Shown: positions 41,901 to 51,303, numbered from the stretch's first letter. The stretch is 64,000 nucleotides of DNA from an uncultured Phocaeicola sp. (GCA_944320885.1 CALUJE010000010.1:30391-94390); one strand, 5' to 3'. A program made the numbers and translations. Notes: generated from the letters alone by a model not told the origin.

Positions 41901-43121
41901 AAGATTTACCTGATGCTTCTGCGCTTCAGGATTATTCTTTGTTATCAGCCAGGTAGTCCAGTCCTTGTCCAAGCTGACTAGTGTTCTGCGGTCTTTGCTC
42001 TCCGGTTCGGGGAAACGTACTTTTGAACGTCCCATCGGCTTGCTGGTAGCCACCGCAATACCACGCTGTTCGTTGTTGTTTACTGCACAATAAAAATGAT
42101 ATACTACCCCGTCATGTTTTATCACATAGCTTTTGTGAGCAAACATTTCATCATAGGGTTTGGTTGGATAGATAAGGTCATCTCCTTGCCAGTCGTCCCA
42201 TGTTACCATGTCATAACTGCAGGCAAACGTATTGAAGGCCTTGTAAGGCCGGCTGGGATTGAATGCCGAAAAATAGAACATCACATACACATCACCCATT
42301 TTCTGAATCTGAGCATCACCGGTTATGGTGCCCTGTGCCTCGTGAGTAAAGACAGGATTACCTTCGTAACGCTTCCACTTTTTCATGTTCTTTGACAAGG
42401 CAATACCTATACGCTCTCCCTTTATCTTGGTTTCCGGATTGATGCCTCCCGCATTGTAATACATGACAAAGGGCGCTCCCAATGTCTCACTCTTGTCCCA
42501 ATATACAGTACTCTTATACTGGGTAAGGTTCTCCCACCATTGCACATCCTTGTCATTAATTGAAAGGATGGGTTCTTTTGCAGACTCCCACTCGTGTGCT
42601 GTAGCCGGATTCTGTTTGGTCCATGCAAGGCCCACAAACAGAGGCTTTTCGACAGCCTCATATCCGCGTCCGTCACCACCGATATAAGTCATCCACGCAC
42701 GGTCCTTGTAACGCTGCAACTCATAGTTTCCTCCCCATTCCATATCTATCAGTCCGGGGAATCCTCCTCTCTGATTGGCATCCCATGCCCCGTCACGATA
42801 TGACAGGACGCGACCTAAAGTCCGCCATTCGAGCAGGTTGTCACTTTCGGCCAACCATGTTTCATATCCGCGTCCGTCCTTGGCTCCTTTACCATTATAA
42901 AGGACGTACGTCATGTACCACTTATCACCTTCACGAAAAACAGTTGGACAATCTATTTTCGCATTGTTGGTTGAAGGAGCAATTACCAAACCATACTTGT
43001 AAGGAGTCTTAGCCTCTTCATAGACTTGCGACATACGCTCTTGCGAAACATGGCGCTGTGCCTGCATATTCCATCCGCACAACACAGCCAACAGCATTAC
43101 CAGTAACGATCGTTTTTTCAT
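38937..43121 (-). CDS. Multimodular enzyme: N-terminal beta-propeller glycosidase plus GH2, malectin-like and CBM domains
   Basis: This 1394-residue protein has a signal peptide ending NMQAQ (about residue 21). Domains in order: a five-bladed beta-propeller (about 40-370) with repeated blade motifs such as DKWYMTYVLYNGKG, LEWRTLGRVLS and DVYVMFYFSAFNPSRP, resembling GH43/GH137 folds; GH2 sandwich, Ig domain and TIM barrel (about 380-960) with FINGVCEYEHQFGQ, acid/base Glu in SVVMWGLQNESTLP and probable nucleophile in LLNGEYGGWRS; a malectin-like domain (about 1065-1220: RINCGGDDYTDEFGQKW, YRVELYFVEPWHGTGG); and a CBM6/35-like domain to the end (YEAEDAKVTGKYTI). From memory, B. thetaiotaomicron BT0996 is a GH137-GH2 fusion in the RG-II locus; this is a likely counterpart, probably cleaving beta-L-Araf and beta-GlcA. 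Confidence 0.85.
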   Translation of the reverse strand: MKKRSLLVMLLAVLCGWNMQAQRHVSQERMSQVYEEAKTPYKYGLVIAPSTNNAKIDCPTVFREGDKWYMTYVLYNGKGAKDGRGYETWLAESDNLLEWRTLGRVLSYRDGAWDANQRGGFPGLIDMEWGGNYELQRYKDRAWMTYIGGDGRGYEAVEKPLFVGLAWTKQNPATAHEWESAKEPILSINDKDVQWWENLTQYKSTVYWDKSETLGAPFVMYYNAGGINPETKIKGERIGIALSKNMKKWKRYEGNPVFTHEAQGTITGDAQIQKMGDVYVMFYFSAFNPSRPYKAFNTFACSYDMVTWDDWQGDDLIYPTKPYDEMFAHKSYVIKHDGVVYHFYCAVNNNEQRGIAVATSKPMGRSKVRFPEPESKDRRTLVSLDKDWTTWLITKNNPEAQKHQVNLPHNWDDYYGYRQLTHGNLHGTAGYRKEFKLNQIEPEKRYFLRFEGVGTYAVIKLNGKNLGRHPVGRTTLTLDVTDVIATDNVLEVTAEHPEMIADMPWVCGGCSSEWGFSEGSQPFGIYRPVVLEITDEIRIEPFGVHIWHDDNIKKVYIETEITNYSKIEQTVELVNKLNNADGIKVFRLPVEVTLKPGETKVVRQETDIENPVLWSTEHPYLYNLATMIKRGIATTDEITTPFGFRTISWPVKRNDGDGRFFLNGKPVFINGVCEYEHQFGQSHAFSKEQVQARVKQIKNAGFNAFRDAHQPHNLEYQKYWDKEGILFWTQLSAHIWYDTPEFRENFKTMLRRWVKERRNSPSVVMWGLQNESTLPKEFAEECCDIIREMDPTAQNMRIITTCNGGDGTDWNVIQNWSGTYGGNIFAYDKELSQKNQLLNGEYGGWRSIDLHTEPGAENSDNVWSEEHMCHLMEVKVRLAEEAKDSVCGHFQWIYSSHDNPGRRQPDEAYRKIDKVGPFNYKGLVTPWEEPLDVYYMYRSNYVSPKKDPMVYIVSHTWPNRFTERRRATIEVYSNCDSVRLYNDAGEDAFLGYKLKGKIGTHFIWALRDIRYNVLRAVGYYQGKPVAEDVVILNNLPEAPNFDLLYKDVKPILKGEEGYHYLYRINCGGDDYTDEFGQKWLTDNTSYSHSWAEDFKELNPYLASQRVTYDPIRGTRDWRLFQSFRFGRHKLNYQFNVPDGKYRVELYFVEPWHGTGGGAYTDCEGLRIFDVAVNGKTVIDDLDIWAEAGHDGAFKQVVDVEVTGGKLVIDFPEVKAGQAVISAIAIASTEVEQVPVNLRYDAWSWKEAAKDVLVKTPKEMLPEDKNARANVTYEAEDAKVTGKYTIKVHKDKTGVFMGKGSGNKIEWKISTGLAQIYALRFKYMNESGKPIVTNMKFVDSKGVVLKDDVLTFPETPAKWRMVSTTTGTFINAGHYRVIISGENLEGLSFEALDVQ

Positions 43122-43163
43122 TCTTTTTCTATTTTCAAATTACCCAGCTGAAAAACACATAAA

Positions 43164-43209
43164 CACAACATCACATGAGCCAAATAAGAACAGCTCATGC
43201 GATATTGTG
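43164..43209. other. Imperfect 17-bp hairpin between the galacturonidase-like and propeller-GH2 genes
   Basis: CACAACATCACATGAGC (43164-43180) and GCTCATGCGATATTGTG (43193-43209) pair with two mismatches around a 12-nt loop. On the minus strand a mixed T-rich stretch follows but no clean T-run, so it is either a weak terminator or an mRNA stability element. Confidence 0.5.
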
Positions 43210-43261
43210 CTTATGAATAATCTTAATTATATAATCTTGTCATTCCCTATTAGTCTACGTA

Positions 43262-45958
43262 TCAATAAAACAGCCAGTCCATTGCATCATCCGTACCATT
43301 CAACGCTGCATTGCGGGGATTGATCTTGGAATCGGTAAATCCTAAAACCAGTGTAAATCCTTTGGGCAACAGCAACGAATGCTTACCAGCCTCAAAATGA
43401 TATGCATGAATATCAGCCAAAGGCATCTTATCCAGATGTATTGCATTGGTCAATACCGGCTCTGCCTGACCATAATCGTTAGCCGAAGCATCGGTTTCCA
43501 ACTTGGGAGCTTTGGCATACTTCTTCTGGTCATCCTTGAAATAACCAACCAGCAACTGTACTGGAGCAGTACACTCAAACTCTATCTTGGTACCCTCTTC
43601 ACGCTGAGCAGCTCCATCCAGACAATAAGCAGTCAGTCCTTCAAGTTCCGGAGCCAAATCCTGTACCTTGTTCTCGGGCAGATTACTCATCATCAATGCG
43701 CCTTTGGTCAGCTTAACCGGTTTCATCTGGCTAGTTAATTTGACTGTTGCCGGCTTCAAAGGTTCAATGCTTGCAGCCTGATCTTTCACTTTTCCAGCAG
43801 CTTTGTCTTTCAAGGTCTGGAGATTTGCCTTAAAGTTGTCCAGCTCTTTCTCATAATGTACCAGCAATTCTTCCCAGGTCTTGTTCTTTCCGTCATCGCC
43901 ACCGATTGGGATTCTGCGCTGACTGGTCTGCATGCTGTTTGCATAGAGATAATGGTCTTTTGTCAACTCTACAAGCTTGCGATAATGCTCAAGACTCTTT
44001 TCCAACAACGGAGTAACCTTATCCAAATAGCTCAAATCCTTGCTCCACTGATAATTCAACACCTGTTCTGCAGCCTTTACTTTATAATTGAATGCATAGG
44101 CAAACTCACGGTAACAGTGCATATCATTAATCAGTCGGTCCATCTCTTCGGCATTCTTGGTTGCCTTTCCTTTCAGTTTGTCAATAGCTTCAACAGCCTT
44201 ATCACCATGTTCTGAACACTGGTTCACGATATCCAAAGGAAGCTCACCTACATGCGGCTGTTTCTTCCATTCCTTTTCAACGTATTCAATCAGTTTCTCG
44301 CCTTCCGGTCCGCAGCTTTCATAGAATCCCGGATAAATGGTATATTTATAAGGATTTACAAGCTGGCTTACAAACATTCCCAGCAACAAAGTCTGACGGT
44401 TACCTTCTGTAATACCAAAACGGCGCAACAGTTTCGGAGCTATTTCGCCCGATTCCTCATAAGCTACACGAATGAAATCTGCATCTTCGTCAGACAAGCC
44501 GTAGAAATTGGCAAACTCACGGTCCCAATACTTGATTTCATCATTGCGGTCACGGTTGCAATTCCATGCATAACGTCCCCAAATCTTATACCATGCCCAA
44601 TCACGGTACAATTGCTCCTCACGCTGTCCGTCAGGCAATTTGTCGGCAGTATACGGATATTCCCAATATGAAGCCTGAGGGAACAAGTGCAAAGCGTTGG
44701 CTCCATGTACAGCGTGCATGGCTTTCACCACTTTCTGAACAAAATCCGGAGAACTCCAACGGAACGGTTCCAAGTTAGCAAGAATATGCACATTTTCAAT
44801 ATGAGTAGAACCCAAAGAACTTAAATCGCTGTGAATCTTTGCCCACGGGCCTCTCGGTTCATAAGTGGTAAGCGACTCACCGTTATACTTATGCATGGTA
44901 TACAGGTTCTTGTAAATAGGAAGAGCTGCATCCATCACCATCTGACAGTTGGTATCATGTGCACGAACCAGAATAGGCGGTTCGTCGGTACGTCCCAAAG
45001 CTTTCAGTCCATCCTTTACACCGGGGATAATCGTCTTGGTAAACCAGTTCACGTCATCCTCATAAGTATCCATTGCTTCTCCCAGACATACCAGCAATCC
45101 TACATTCGGATATTTTTCAATGAAAGCGGCAATGCTCTTACGTGTATAATCGCTCAATAACGGGGTAATAGGACGGTTACGGTCTTGTGTCTTTATACCA
45201 TAATGTTCTGCAAATGGTTTGGATACCAGAATATTATAGAACATCTGAATAACAAAGATACCGCGTTTGTCTGCTTCTTCGGTCAAGAAAGCATACATTT
45301 CTTCATTCTTCTTGAAGGTTTCATCATCTACCTCTACGGCAAAAGGATAATCTTTGAGTTTTACCAGCGAAGCAAAAGGATGTCCGTTCCACAAATAAAG
45401 AGAATTCATACGGTTGTCTACCAGCATATCCAGATATTCAATCCATCTTTCCTTGTCATAGAACCACGGGAAGTTCTCAGGAGTATAAGGATATTCATAC
45501 ACGTGATATCCCGGAAGAATGGTTGTTTTCTGAATACCGATACAAGAACCTCTCAACACCATCTCCGGTGCATCCGTCAGTTCGGCCGGAGCCTCCAACT
45601 TTCCCTGATTCTGCAAGTTATCAGTCAGATAACAGGTTCCGTATATTACACCGCTTGCATCATTACCACATACAGAAATAACATTTCCTTCAGTCTTAAT
45701 GGTATATCCTTCTTTCTTCAGACTGTCTTCCTTACTGACAGACAAGGCTATAATCTTATTCGAAGATTCTCCTTCAGGCATCTGTTGTACAATCTCTGCA
45801 CTATAGCCATACTGATTCAGAATCTTCTCCAGACGCTCTCCGGCATATTGCACCCGGTTGTTCGCGTCCGACGGCACCACAATCGTAACTTTCTCCTTGC
45901 TGCACGCGACAGCAACAATCGACAATAATAAAATAAAAACTGATTTGTATAACTTCAT
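43262..45958 (-). CDS. Glycoside hydrolase-like lipoprotein with GH67/GH20-type N-terminal domain (candidate alpha-galacturonidase, GH138-like)
   Basis: I start the gene at the ATG at 45958 (MKLYKSVF); a TTG three codons earlier overlaps the upstream stop. The product is a lipoprotein (lipobox VAVACSK, Cys about 19) of about 898 residues. The N-terminal domain (about 22-125: VTIVVPSDANNRVQYAGERLEKILNQYG, GVIYGTCYLTDNLQ) matches the alpha-glucuronidase/hexosaminidase N-terminal fold. A TIM barrel follows (LRGSCIGIQKT, RWIEYLDMLVDNRMNSLYLW, PFAEHYGIKTQDRNRPITPL, LLVCLGEAMDTYEDD), then helical and beta C-terminal parts. Similar Bacteroides proteins are often named alpha-galacturonidase. It sits right before the propeller-GH2 gene, as BT0997 and BT0996 do in my memory of the B. 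thetaiotaomicron RG-II locus. Activity is therefore inferred. Confidence 0.75.
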   Translation of the reverse strand: MKLYKSVFILLLSIVAVACSKEKVTIVVPSDANNRVQYAGERLEKILNQYGYSAEIVQQMPEGESSNKIIALSVSKEDSLKKEGYTIKTEGNVISVCGNDASGVIYGTCYLTDNLQNQGKLEAPAELTDAPEMVLRGSCIGIQKTTILPGYHVYEYPYTPENFPWFYDKERWIEYLDMLVDNRMNSLYLWNGHPFASLVKLKDYPFAVEVDDETFKKNEEMYAFLTEEADKRGIFVIQMFYNILVSKPFAEHYGIKTQDRNRPITPLLSDYTRKSIAAFIEKYPNVGLLVCLGEAMDTYEDDVNWFTKTIIPGVKDGLKALGRTDEPPILVRAHDTNCQMVMDAALPIYKNLYTMHKYNGESLTTYEPRGPWAKIHSDLSSLGSTHIENVHILANLEPFRWSSPDFVQKVVKAMHAVHGANALHLFPQASYWEYPYTADKLPDGQREEQLYRDWAWYKIWGRYAWNCNRDRNDEIKYWDREFANFYGLSDEDADFIRVAYEESGEIAPKLLRRFGITEGNRQTLLLGMFVSQLVNPYKYTIYPGFYESCGPEGEKLIEYVEKEWKKQPHVGELPLDIVNQCSEHGDKAVEAIDKLKGKATKNAEEMDRLINDMHCYREFAYAFNYKVKAAEQVLNYQWSKDLSYLDKVTPLLEKSLEHYRKLVELTKDHYLYANSMQTSQRRIPIGGDDGKNKTWEELLVHYEKELDNFKANLQTLKDKAAGKVKDQAASIEPLKPATVKLTSQMKPVKLTKGALMMSNLPENKVQDLAPELEGLTAYCLDGAAQREEGTKIEFECTAPVQLLVGYFKDDQKKYAKAPKLETDASANDYGQAEPVLTNAIHLDKMPLADIHAYHFEAGKHSLLLPKGFTLVLGFTDSKINPRNAALNGTDDAMDWLFY

Positions 45959-45963
45959 CTTAA

Positions 45964-48114
45964 TCAAACATTATATTTCACTACAACTTCATCTTTCGTA
46001 TCTATCCACAAACGATATTTTCCAGCACCCAACTCCTCTACATTTCCGGCAGAAGCCTGCGGAAGCTGTTGCGATGCGATATACAGATAACCCTTTCCTT
46101 CGGTTGCCTTTATCTTTATCTGACTACCATCCATATATACATGTATATCTCCATTGGGAGTAGGAACACTTCCTTCCATCCATTCCAATCCACCCAAAAC
46201 AGGAGATACGGCAAATTCCTGATATCCTTCCTTCACCGGACGCACACCAAGATAGTATTTACCCAACAAATAAATCGGACTGGCTCCCCATGCATGACAC
46301 AGACTCTTTCCGTACGGACGTCCATACATGGTGAGATGCTGCGTACCTTTTTCTTCCGGATTATATTTTTCCCAGAACGATGTAGCACCTTCACGAAGCA
46401 TTCCGCCCCAATATGCTTTCATTTCCTTTAATACCTCCGTCTGTTCACCCATCACACAGAGTGCTTCCAGTTCATAGAAACGCATATACGGTGTTGTTAT
46501 CTTCAACACCTCATCATTCAACAAAACCGAATGTTTGATTTCTTCCTTCTGCTCATCGGACAGATAGCCGAAGAATACGGCAAACATATTGGCATAACGG
46601 GTAACATTTTCACTTTGCTTCCCGTCAAAACGGTTGTGTACCAACGCTTTCTTGGCTGCATTCCAGAAAGCAGGCATCAGGCGGGCACGCAAATTGGAGG
46701 CCAGTGTCTCGTACTTCTTTACGTCATCGGCATTTCCGGCCAGTCCGGCACAAAGCGCCATAGTCTCAAGACTCTTACAGAACAGCACCTGCTCGAAAGA
46801 CAATTCGCCATGCTTATCCAGATAACCGTCGGCCCAATCAACGAATACCCAATCACCGGTCAGTCCCTCAACCATACCATTGGCATTGGTTCTTCCCAGC
46901 ACATAGTCCATCATTGTCTGCATACGGGGATAAACCTGAGAAACAAAATGCTTGTCGCCCGTATACATATAATAGTCATAAATACTCATGAACCAGAAGA
47001 ACGTATAGTCCATGATGGTATTTGAATGACTGGTCACCGGATCTTTTCCACGAAGCAACCAGATGGTACGTTTCACGCATTCGCTATTGAAGAAGAGATA
47101 ATAATTCATCAGATAACTCTGAATGGCATCTCCACTCCATACCCAACGGTCACGCTTTATTCCGTCTATAAAGAATTCTCTTGTAGTCAGGTGCATGGTA
47201 TAGGCACCGATGTTCCAGATTCTGTTCAGCTCCTCATCATTGCATCTAAAACTTCCTCTGTAATCTACCGGAAGGAACTCATACTGCATGCTTACATCAC
47301 CAAGCTGTACGCCGGCATCCTTTGTTACAAATACATAACGGAAAGCCTTGCTGTTGCCCAACGTATAGTTACCGGTAATCTGCGACGTTTCATTGACGGA
47401 CAAATCGGTTACCCGACTGCCTTCAACCTGCAGATGGTCTAACGTTTCACAATATTCCATATCGGTAGCCTCTTCGGGACTCTCACCATAATATATATTC
47501 ACACGGCCGCAACCGGAAAGATTCTCCAATACTACATACCCGAAAGTCTCCTTGCCAAAATCATACAGCATGCCATCTTTTTCCTCTTTCTTTCCGACAG
47601 ACTGCTGGGCAACTCTGTTCAGTCTGAACAAGGACGGACGTTGCGACGGATCATTGAAATTCCAGCAGGCAGCATCCATATAGACAGTAGCCGACGTATC
47701 GCTGGCCTTTCCGCTCTCGTCAATCCATTCCTTATCCTCATAGGTAACCTTCCATGAATCATCCGTATTGACTGTCTTTCCTTTTATATACAGACAAGGA
47801 GGAGTAGCCTGATTCCATATCTTGATATTCAGGCTGTGTTTTCCCGCAGGAAGCTGAAAACGTTCCGGCATACCGAACTGCAGCTTGCCGTCAAGCTTCA
47901 CATTATACTTTCCTTCTGCTGCTATAAATATCTCTTCCGGCTCAGCCAGGTCAAGTTTCTTACTGAATTCTACTGTTACATAATGACTGTCCATTTTCCA
48001 GAAAGGAGGGAAAAAAGCTCCTCTTTCCGTACGGCGGTTATTCATCTGATTACCCAACCAGATTTCATAATCGCCAGGATACCAAATCCACGTAGCCTTA
48101 TTTGTCATCTCCAT
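45964..48114 (-). CDS. Alpha-L-rhamnosidase-like enzyme, GH78 family, no signal peptide
   Basis: This 716-residue protein has no export signal (MEMTNKATWIWYPGDYEIWL), unlike nearly all other enzymes here. N-terminal beta-sandwich (about 5-260: ATPPCLYIKGKTVNTDDSWKV; VLENLSGCGRVNIYYGES) precedes the (alpha/alpha)6 barrel (about 290-620), with the GH78 catalytic stretch REFFIDGIKRDRWVWSGDAIQSY and TGDWVFVDWADGYLDKHGELS. A C-terminal sandwich starts near GVRPVKEGYQEFAVSPVLGGLEW. GH78 enzymes remove alpha-L-rhamnose. A cytoplasmic site fits the adjacent MFS transporter, whose stop overlaps this gene's start by 17 bp, suggesting uptake of a rhamnose-containing oligosaccharide and its cleavage inside. 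Its stop lies 5 bp before the next gene's ATG. Confidence 0.88.
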   Translation of the reverse strand: MEMTNKATWIWYPGDYEIWLGNQMNNRRTERGAFFPPFWKMDSHYVTVEFSKKLDLAEPEEIFIAAEGKYNVKLDGKLQFGMPERFQLPAGKHSLNIKIWNQATPPCLYIKGKTVNTDDSWKVTYEDKEWIDESGKASDTSATVYMDAACWNFNDPSQRPSLFRLNRVAQQSVGKKEEKDGMLYDFGKETFGYVVLENLSGCGRVNIYYGESPEEATDMEYCETLDHLQVEGSRVTDLSVNETSQITGNYTLGNSKAFRYVFVTKDAGVQLGDVSMQYEFLPVDYRGSFRCNDEELNRIWNIGAYTMHLTTREFFIDGIKRDRWVWSGDAIQSYLMNYYLFFNSECVKRTIWLLRGKDPVTSHSNTIMDYTFFWFMSIYDYYMYTGDKHFVSQVYPRMQTMMDYVLGRTNANGMVEGLTGDWVFVDWADGYLDKHGELSFEQVLFCKSLETMALCAGLAGNADDVKKYETLASNLRARLMPAFWNAAKKALVHNRFDGKQSENVTRYANMFAVFFGYLSDEQKEEIKHSVLLNDEVLKITTPYMRFYELEALCVMGEQTEVLKEMKAYWGGMLREGATSFWEKYNPEEKGTQHLTMYGRPYGKSLCHAWGASPIYLLGKYYLGVRPVKEGYQEFAVSPVLGGLEWMEGSVPTPNGDIHVYMDGSQIKIKATEGKGYLYIASQQLPQASAGNVEELGAGKYRLWIDTKDEVVVKYNV

Positions 48115-49462
48115 ATCTTTCCTTAGTTATTTGTTCCAACGATTTTCCACGAGTTTGCGGAGTCCATATAGTTCCTACTACAAGCGATACCAGCAGAAGA
48201 GCTATCATGATATAGGCTGCACGATAGAATCCTTCGCCGTTTTCTCCGTAAATGTATACGAAGCAAAGTCCCCATACGGCCGACACACCTCTTACGACAA
48301 AGAACATGATACCCTGAGCTGCAGCCCTATACTTGGCCGGGAACAGCTCTGACGCCCACAAAGCATAAAAAGCCTGTACGGAAACTCCTGCCTGAATAGC
48401 CCACAGGAGTGTAAAGAACAACAGTCCTGAAATGCTGCGAATACCGATTGTTACAATAATAAGCCATGCAATGACGCCCATACCCACACCGAAGCAGTAA
48501 AGCCAGCGCTGATTTACCTTGTCGACAATCATAGAAAATACCAAAGTGGCGAATATGATAATAATCCACTGTGCAGCCGACAACATGTTGGCATGGACAT
48601 TCGAAAGACCTCCGGCAGTTTCGTAAATATGCTGCTGGAAGAATCCCATAACAGAGCTTACAAGATTCCATGTAAGATAGATTCCTGCCAGGAATATCAT
48701 GGTACGTACATTTACCTTATTGGTCAGCAAGGTACCAAAAGACGAGAATGTACCAGCCTTTTCCTCCTTATTCTCAGCAGATTTGGCAGCTTTCCACTCT
48801 TCCGATTCGTTCAGACGGCGCTGCAACATCCAGGCGATGAGTGCCACGATAAACAATGAAGCAAAAACAATGCGGCTACTGAACACATTCAGAGCACCAC
48901 CCTCAACAGTTCCACCAGTGATTGTCTCGGCACACCATCTTACCCACTCAAATAAAACGCCTCTGGTTCCGTCGCCGGTAGGAGGAGCCAGCAACATGCC
49001 AAGAATCAGAATGATAGTAGGGCCTACTCCCCACGCCATCTGTGAAATACCGATATTACGTCCGCGGTTGCCCACTTCCGAATTTTCTGAAATATAAGTC
49101 CACGATGCAGGCACACCCACACCTACAGAAATACCGGTTATTAAAAATCCCGCCAGCAACATCGGAAAGTTTACGGCAACCATAATGATTGCCACTCCCA
49201 ACATATATACCAGCATATTATATGTATAAATAGCCTTACGGCCATACTTGTCGGCCAGGAATCCGCCTACAATGGCTCCGATAGCAGCTCCAAGACAGTT
49301 TGCACTGATTGCGTTAAGCCAACCCAAATCTCCTTCTGTCAATCCGAGATAATTTTGCCACAGAGTCAATCCGCTGGCTCCGGCAACAATCGCACCCGCA
49401 TCCAGATAGTTTGTAAGGGATACGGCTATTGTGCTTTTCAAACTTCCTTTTTGGTTTTCCAT
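48098..49462 (-). CDS. MFS sugar transporter (sugar porter family)
   Basis: This 454-residue inner-membrane protein has about 12 hydrophobic helices. Sugar-porter signatures include GGFLADKYGRKAIYTYNML (loop 2-3), VGVGVPASWTYISENSEVGNRGRNIGISQ and, in the second half, MIVDKVNQRWLYCFG and LFPAKYRAAAQGIMFFV. The tail TRGKSLEQITKERYG matches the sugar-porter end motif. It should import a sugar or small oligosaccharide from the periplasm. It sits between the GH141-like gene (20-bp gap) and the GH78 gene (17-bp overlap), so it most likely takes up an RG-II-derived product that the cytoplasmic GH78 then cleaves. Confidence 0.9.
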   Translation of the reverse strand: MENQKGSLKSTIAVSLTNYLDAGAIVAGASGLTLWQNYLGLTEGDLGWLNAISANCLGAAIGAIVGGFLADKYGRKAIYTYNMLVYMLGVAIIMVAVNFPMLLAGFLITGISVGVGVPASWTYISENSEVGNRGRNIGISQMAWGVGPTIILILGMLLAPPTGDGTRGVLFEWVRWCAETITGGTVEGGALNVFSSRIVFASLFIVALIAWMLQRRLNESEEWKAAKSAENKEEKAGTFSSFGTLLTNKVNVRTMIFLAGIYLTWNLVSSVMGFFQQHIYETAGGLSNVHANMLSAAQWIIIIFATLVFSMIVDKVNQRWLYCFGVGMGVIAWLIIVTIGIRSISGLLFFTLLWAIQAGVSVQAFYALWASELFPAKYRAAAQGIMFFVVRGVSAVWGLCFVYIYGENGEGFYRAAYIMIALLLVSLVVGTIWTPQTRGKSLEQITKERYGDDK

Positions 49463-49482
49463 ACTATTAAACTTATAATACC

Positions 49483-51303
49483 TTATTTTATTCTCTTCTT
49501 ATTTATTATTCCAGCTTTTGCCTTAATACTGTCATTTACCATCGGTCCGTTGTTTTCCCATACATTTCCCGGTCCGTTGGCATTTTTCAGGAATTTTTCT
49601 CCTTCCGTCCAGTTGTCTTTTACCGTAATGAAAGAAGAACCTTCGTCTGTATAAAGATAGAACCAGTGATTGGGGTCATGTGCGTAGCCCGGTTTATAGA
49701 TACTGTGTACCACATTCTCCATCACATAACTCTTAGGCTGTGCTCCCAATGTATAAATACCGGCAGTATCATACATATGTTTGGCATAATGATGTATCAG
49801 GTTTGCACGTACCACATTGTTACGCATGCAGTTTACACTCTGCGTCCATCCCCATCCCAGACTGATACCCGTATAAGAGACTTCATTTATCTCATTATGT
49901 TCAATCGTTATATCGGCAACATAACCGGCACAGATAGCCACGCATCCCCAATCTTCATTGGTTACATCGGTAAACAATGAGTTGCGAATGGTCTGATGGG
50001 TACACAGTTCGCGGTTGTCATATGGGTCATACGGCTGATGTGTTTCGTGTGCTTCGGGCGAGAAGTTTCCCACTACGACTCCGTTTCCGGCAATATCCCG
50101 GAACAGACAGCCGTCTACCGTTCCACCCTTTGCACCTTCTACATAATCCAATCCGGTTGAACCCAGGTGTTCAAAGTTACAATTCTGAAAATCTATATTC
50201 TGAGCAAAGCGTACCTGTACGGCTGCTCCCGGACGTCCTAGCCATCCCTGGTTATCCAGCTTATGATTGTTGTAGTTACGTATCATCTTAGGATTTATGC
50301 GATACCCGTCGAGCAGATACATTCCGGCCTGCAAGGGAACATGTCCCATCAGAGACGGACGCATCCAGGTAGTATAATTGAAGCTGATGTTTTTGAACAG
50401 AACGTTCTTCACCGGATTGTCAATGGTTCCCAATACACGAACCAATGTTTCAACAGCGGGAACTACGGCTTCTGCCGACCGCATGTCTTCACCTTCGCGA
50501 GGGTAATAATACAGTTTACGGGTATTGATATCGTGATACCATTCTCCCGGGCGGTCCAGAAGTTCTTTTGCATTGGTCAGATAAAACGCAGAATTATGTC
50601 CATCGGTAGTCACCATCGGACGCGGCCACGGATGCTCAAACTGAATCCGGCTTTCGGGATCGTGAAAACGCACTCCGGCCGAATCACCCTGTATCTCGAC
50701 TGACTTGATTCTCAGATTGGCAACACACCACATTTCATGAAGAACCATTTCGGCATAAGGGGCCTTCATTATCTTTTTGACCGCTTCTGCCGGAACCCAC
50801 AATATGCGGTTTTCATTGTCTACACTGCGTATGCGGTACATCTTTTCGAAGTCTTCTACATCGCGGGCTCTTACAGCCTTGCTTCCATTAACCCACAACT
50901 GGCGGAAATCAAGCGGACGGCCGTTGAACGAAGGCACATCGGCTACCCACAATTTTCCCTGTTTCTTCCATCCGATAATCTGAACTCCACCGCTGATTGA
51001 AGCGCCATCCTCTCCCAAAATCACTGTGGGAGATGCAGATGTTCCACTATCTTCCGGACGCACAAAAAGAGGTTCATAGACATTATGCACCCCTTTTTCC
51101 AAATGTATCGTGATTCCTTCCTTTATTCCCGGGTCATTCAACCGGCGTAACTCACGCGCCTGACGCAAGGCCGCATTCAATGTTGCTTTGGGAGAGTTTT
51201 TAGAGCCATCGCCACTGTCACTCCCCGAAGGCGAGACCCAAATGTCAGTTGCCGACAAGCTGATGCTTGCCGACAACATTATGATTGATAATAAACTTCT
51301 CAT
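49483..51303 (-). CDS. Secreted right-handed beta-helix enzyme, GH141-like
   Basis: This 606-residue protein has a signal peptide ending SLSA (residue 18). It opens with DIWVSPSGSDSGDGSKNSPKATLNAALRQARELRR, a start shared by GH141 and related beta-helix proteins. An inserted beta-rich domain (about 95-270; KQGKLWVADVPSFNGRPLDFRQLWVNGSKAVRARD) is followed by parallel beta-helix coils (VKNVLFKNISFNY, IDFQNCNFEHLGSTGLDYVEGAKGG, ADITIEHNEINEVSYTG). GH141 contains an RG-II alpha-L-fucosidase in B. thetaiotaomicron. This gene lies between a GH127 and an MFS/GH78 pair, as I recall for that locus. Family placement is fairly good; alpha-L-fucosidase activity is inference. Confidence 0.8.
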   Translation of the reverse strand: MRSLLSIIMLSASISLSATDIWVSPSGSDSGDGSKNSPKATLNAALRQARELRRLNDPGIKEGITIHLEKGVHNVYEPLFVRPEDSGTSASPTVILGEDGASISGGVQIIGWKKQGKLWVADVPSFNGRPLDFRQLWVNGSKAVRARDVEDFEKMYRIRSVDNENRILWVPAEAVKKIMKAPYAEMVLHEMWCVANLRIKSVEIQGDSAGVRFHDPESRIQFEHPWPRPMVTTDGHNSAFYLTNAKELLDRPGEWYHDINTRKLYYYPREGEDMRSAEAVVPAVETLVRVLGTIDNPVKNVLFKNISFNYTTWMRPSLMGHVPLQAGMYLLDGYRINPKMIRNYNNHKLDNQGWLGRPGAAVQVRFAQNIDFQNCNFEHLGSTGLDYVEGAKGGTVDGCLFRDIAGNGVVVGNFSPEAHETHQPYDPYDNRELCTHQTIRNSLFTDVTNEDWGCVAICAGYVADITIEHNEINEVSYTGISLGWGWTQSVNCMRNNVVRANLIHHYAKHMYDTAGIYTLGAQPKSYVMENVVHSIYKPGYAHDPNHWFYLYTDEGSSFITVKDNWTEGEKFLKNANGPGNVWENNGPMVNDSIKAKAGIINKKRIK

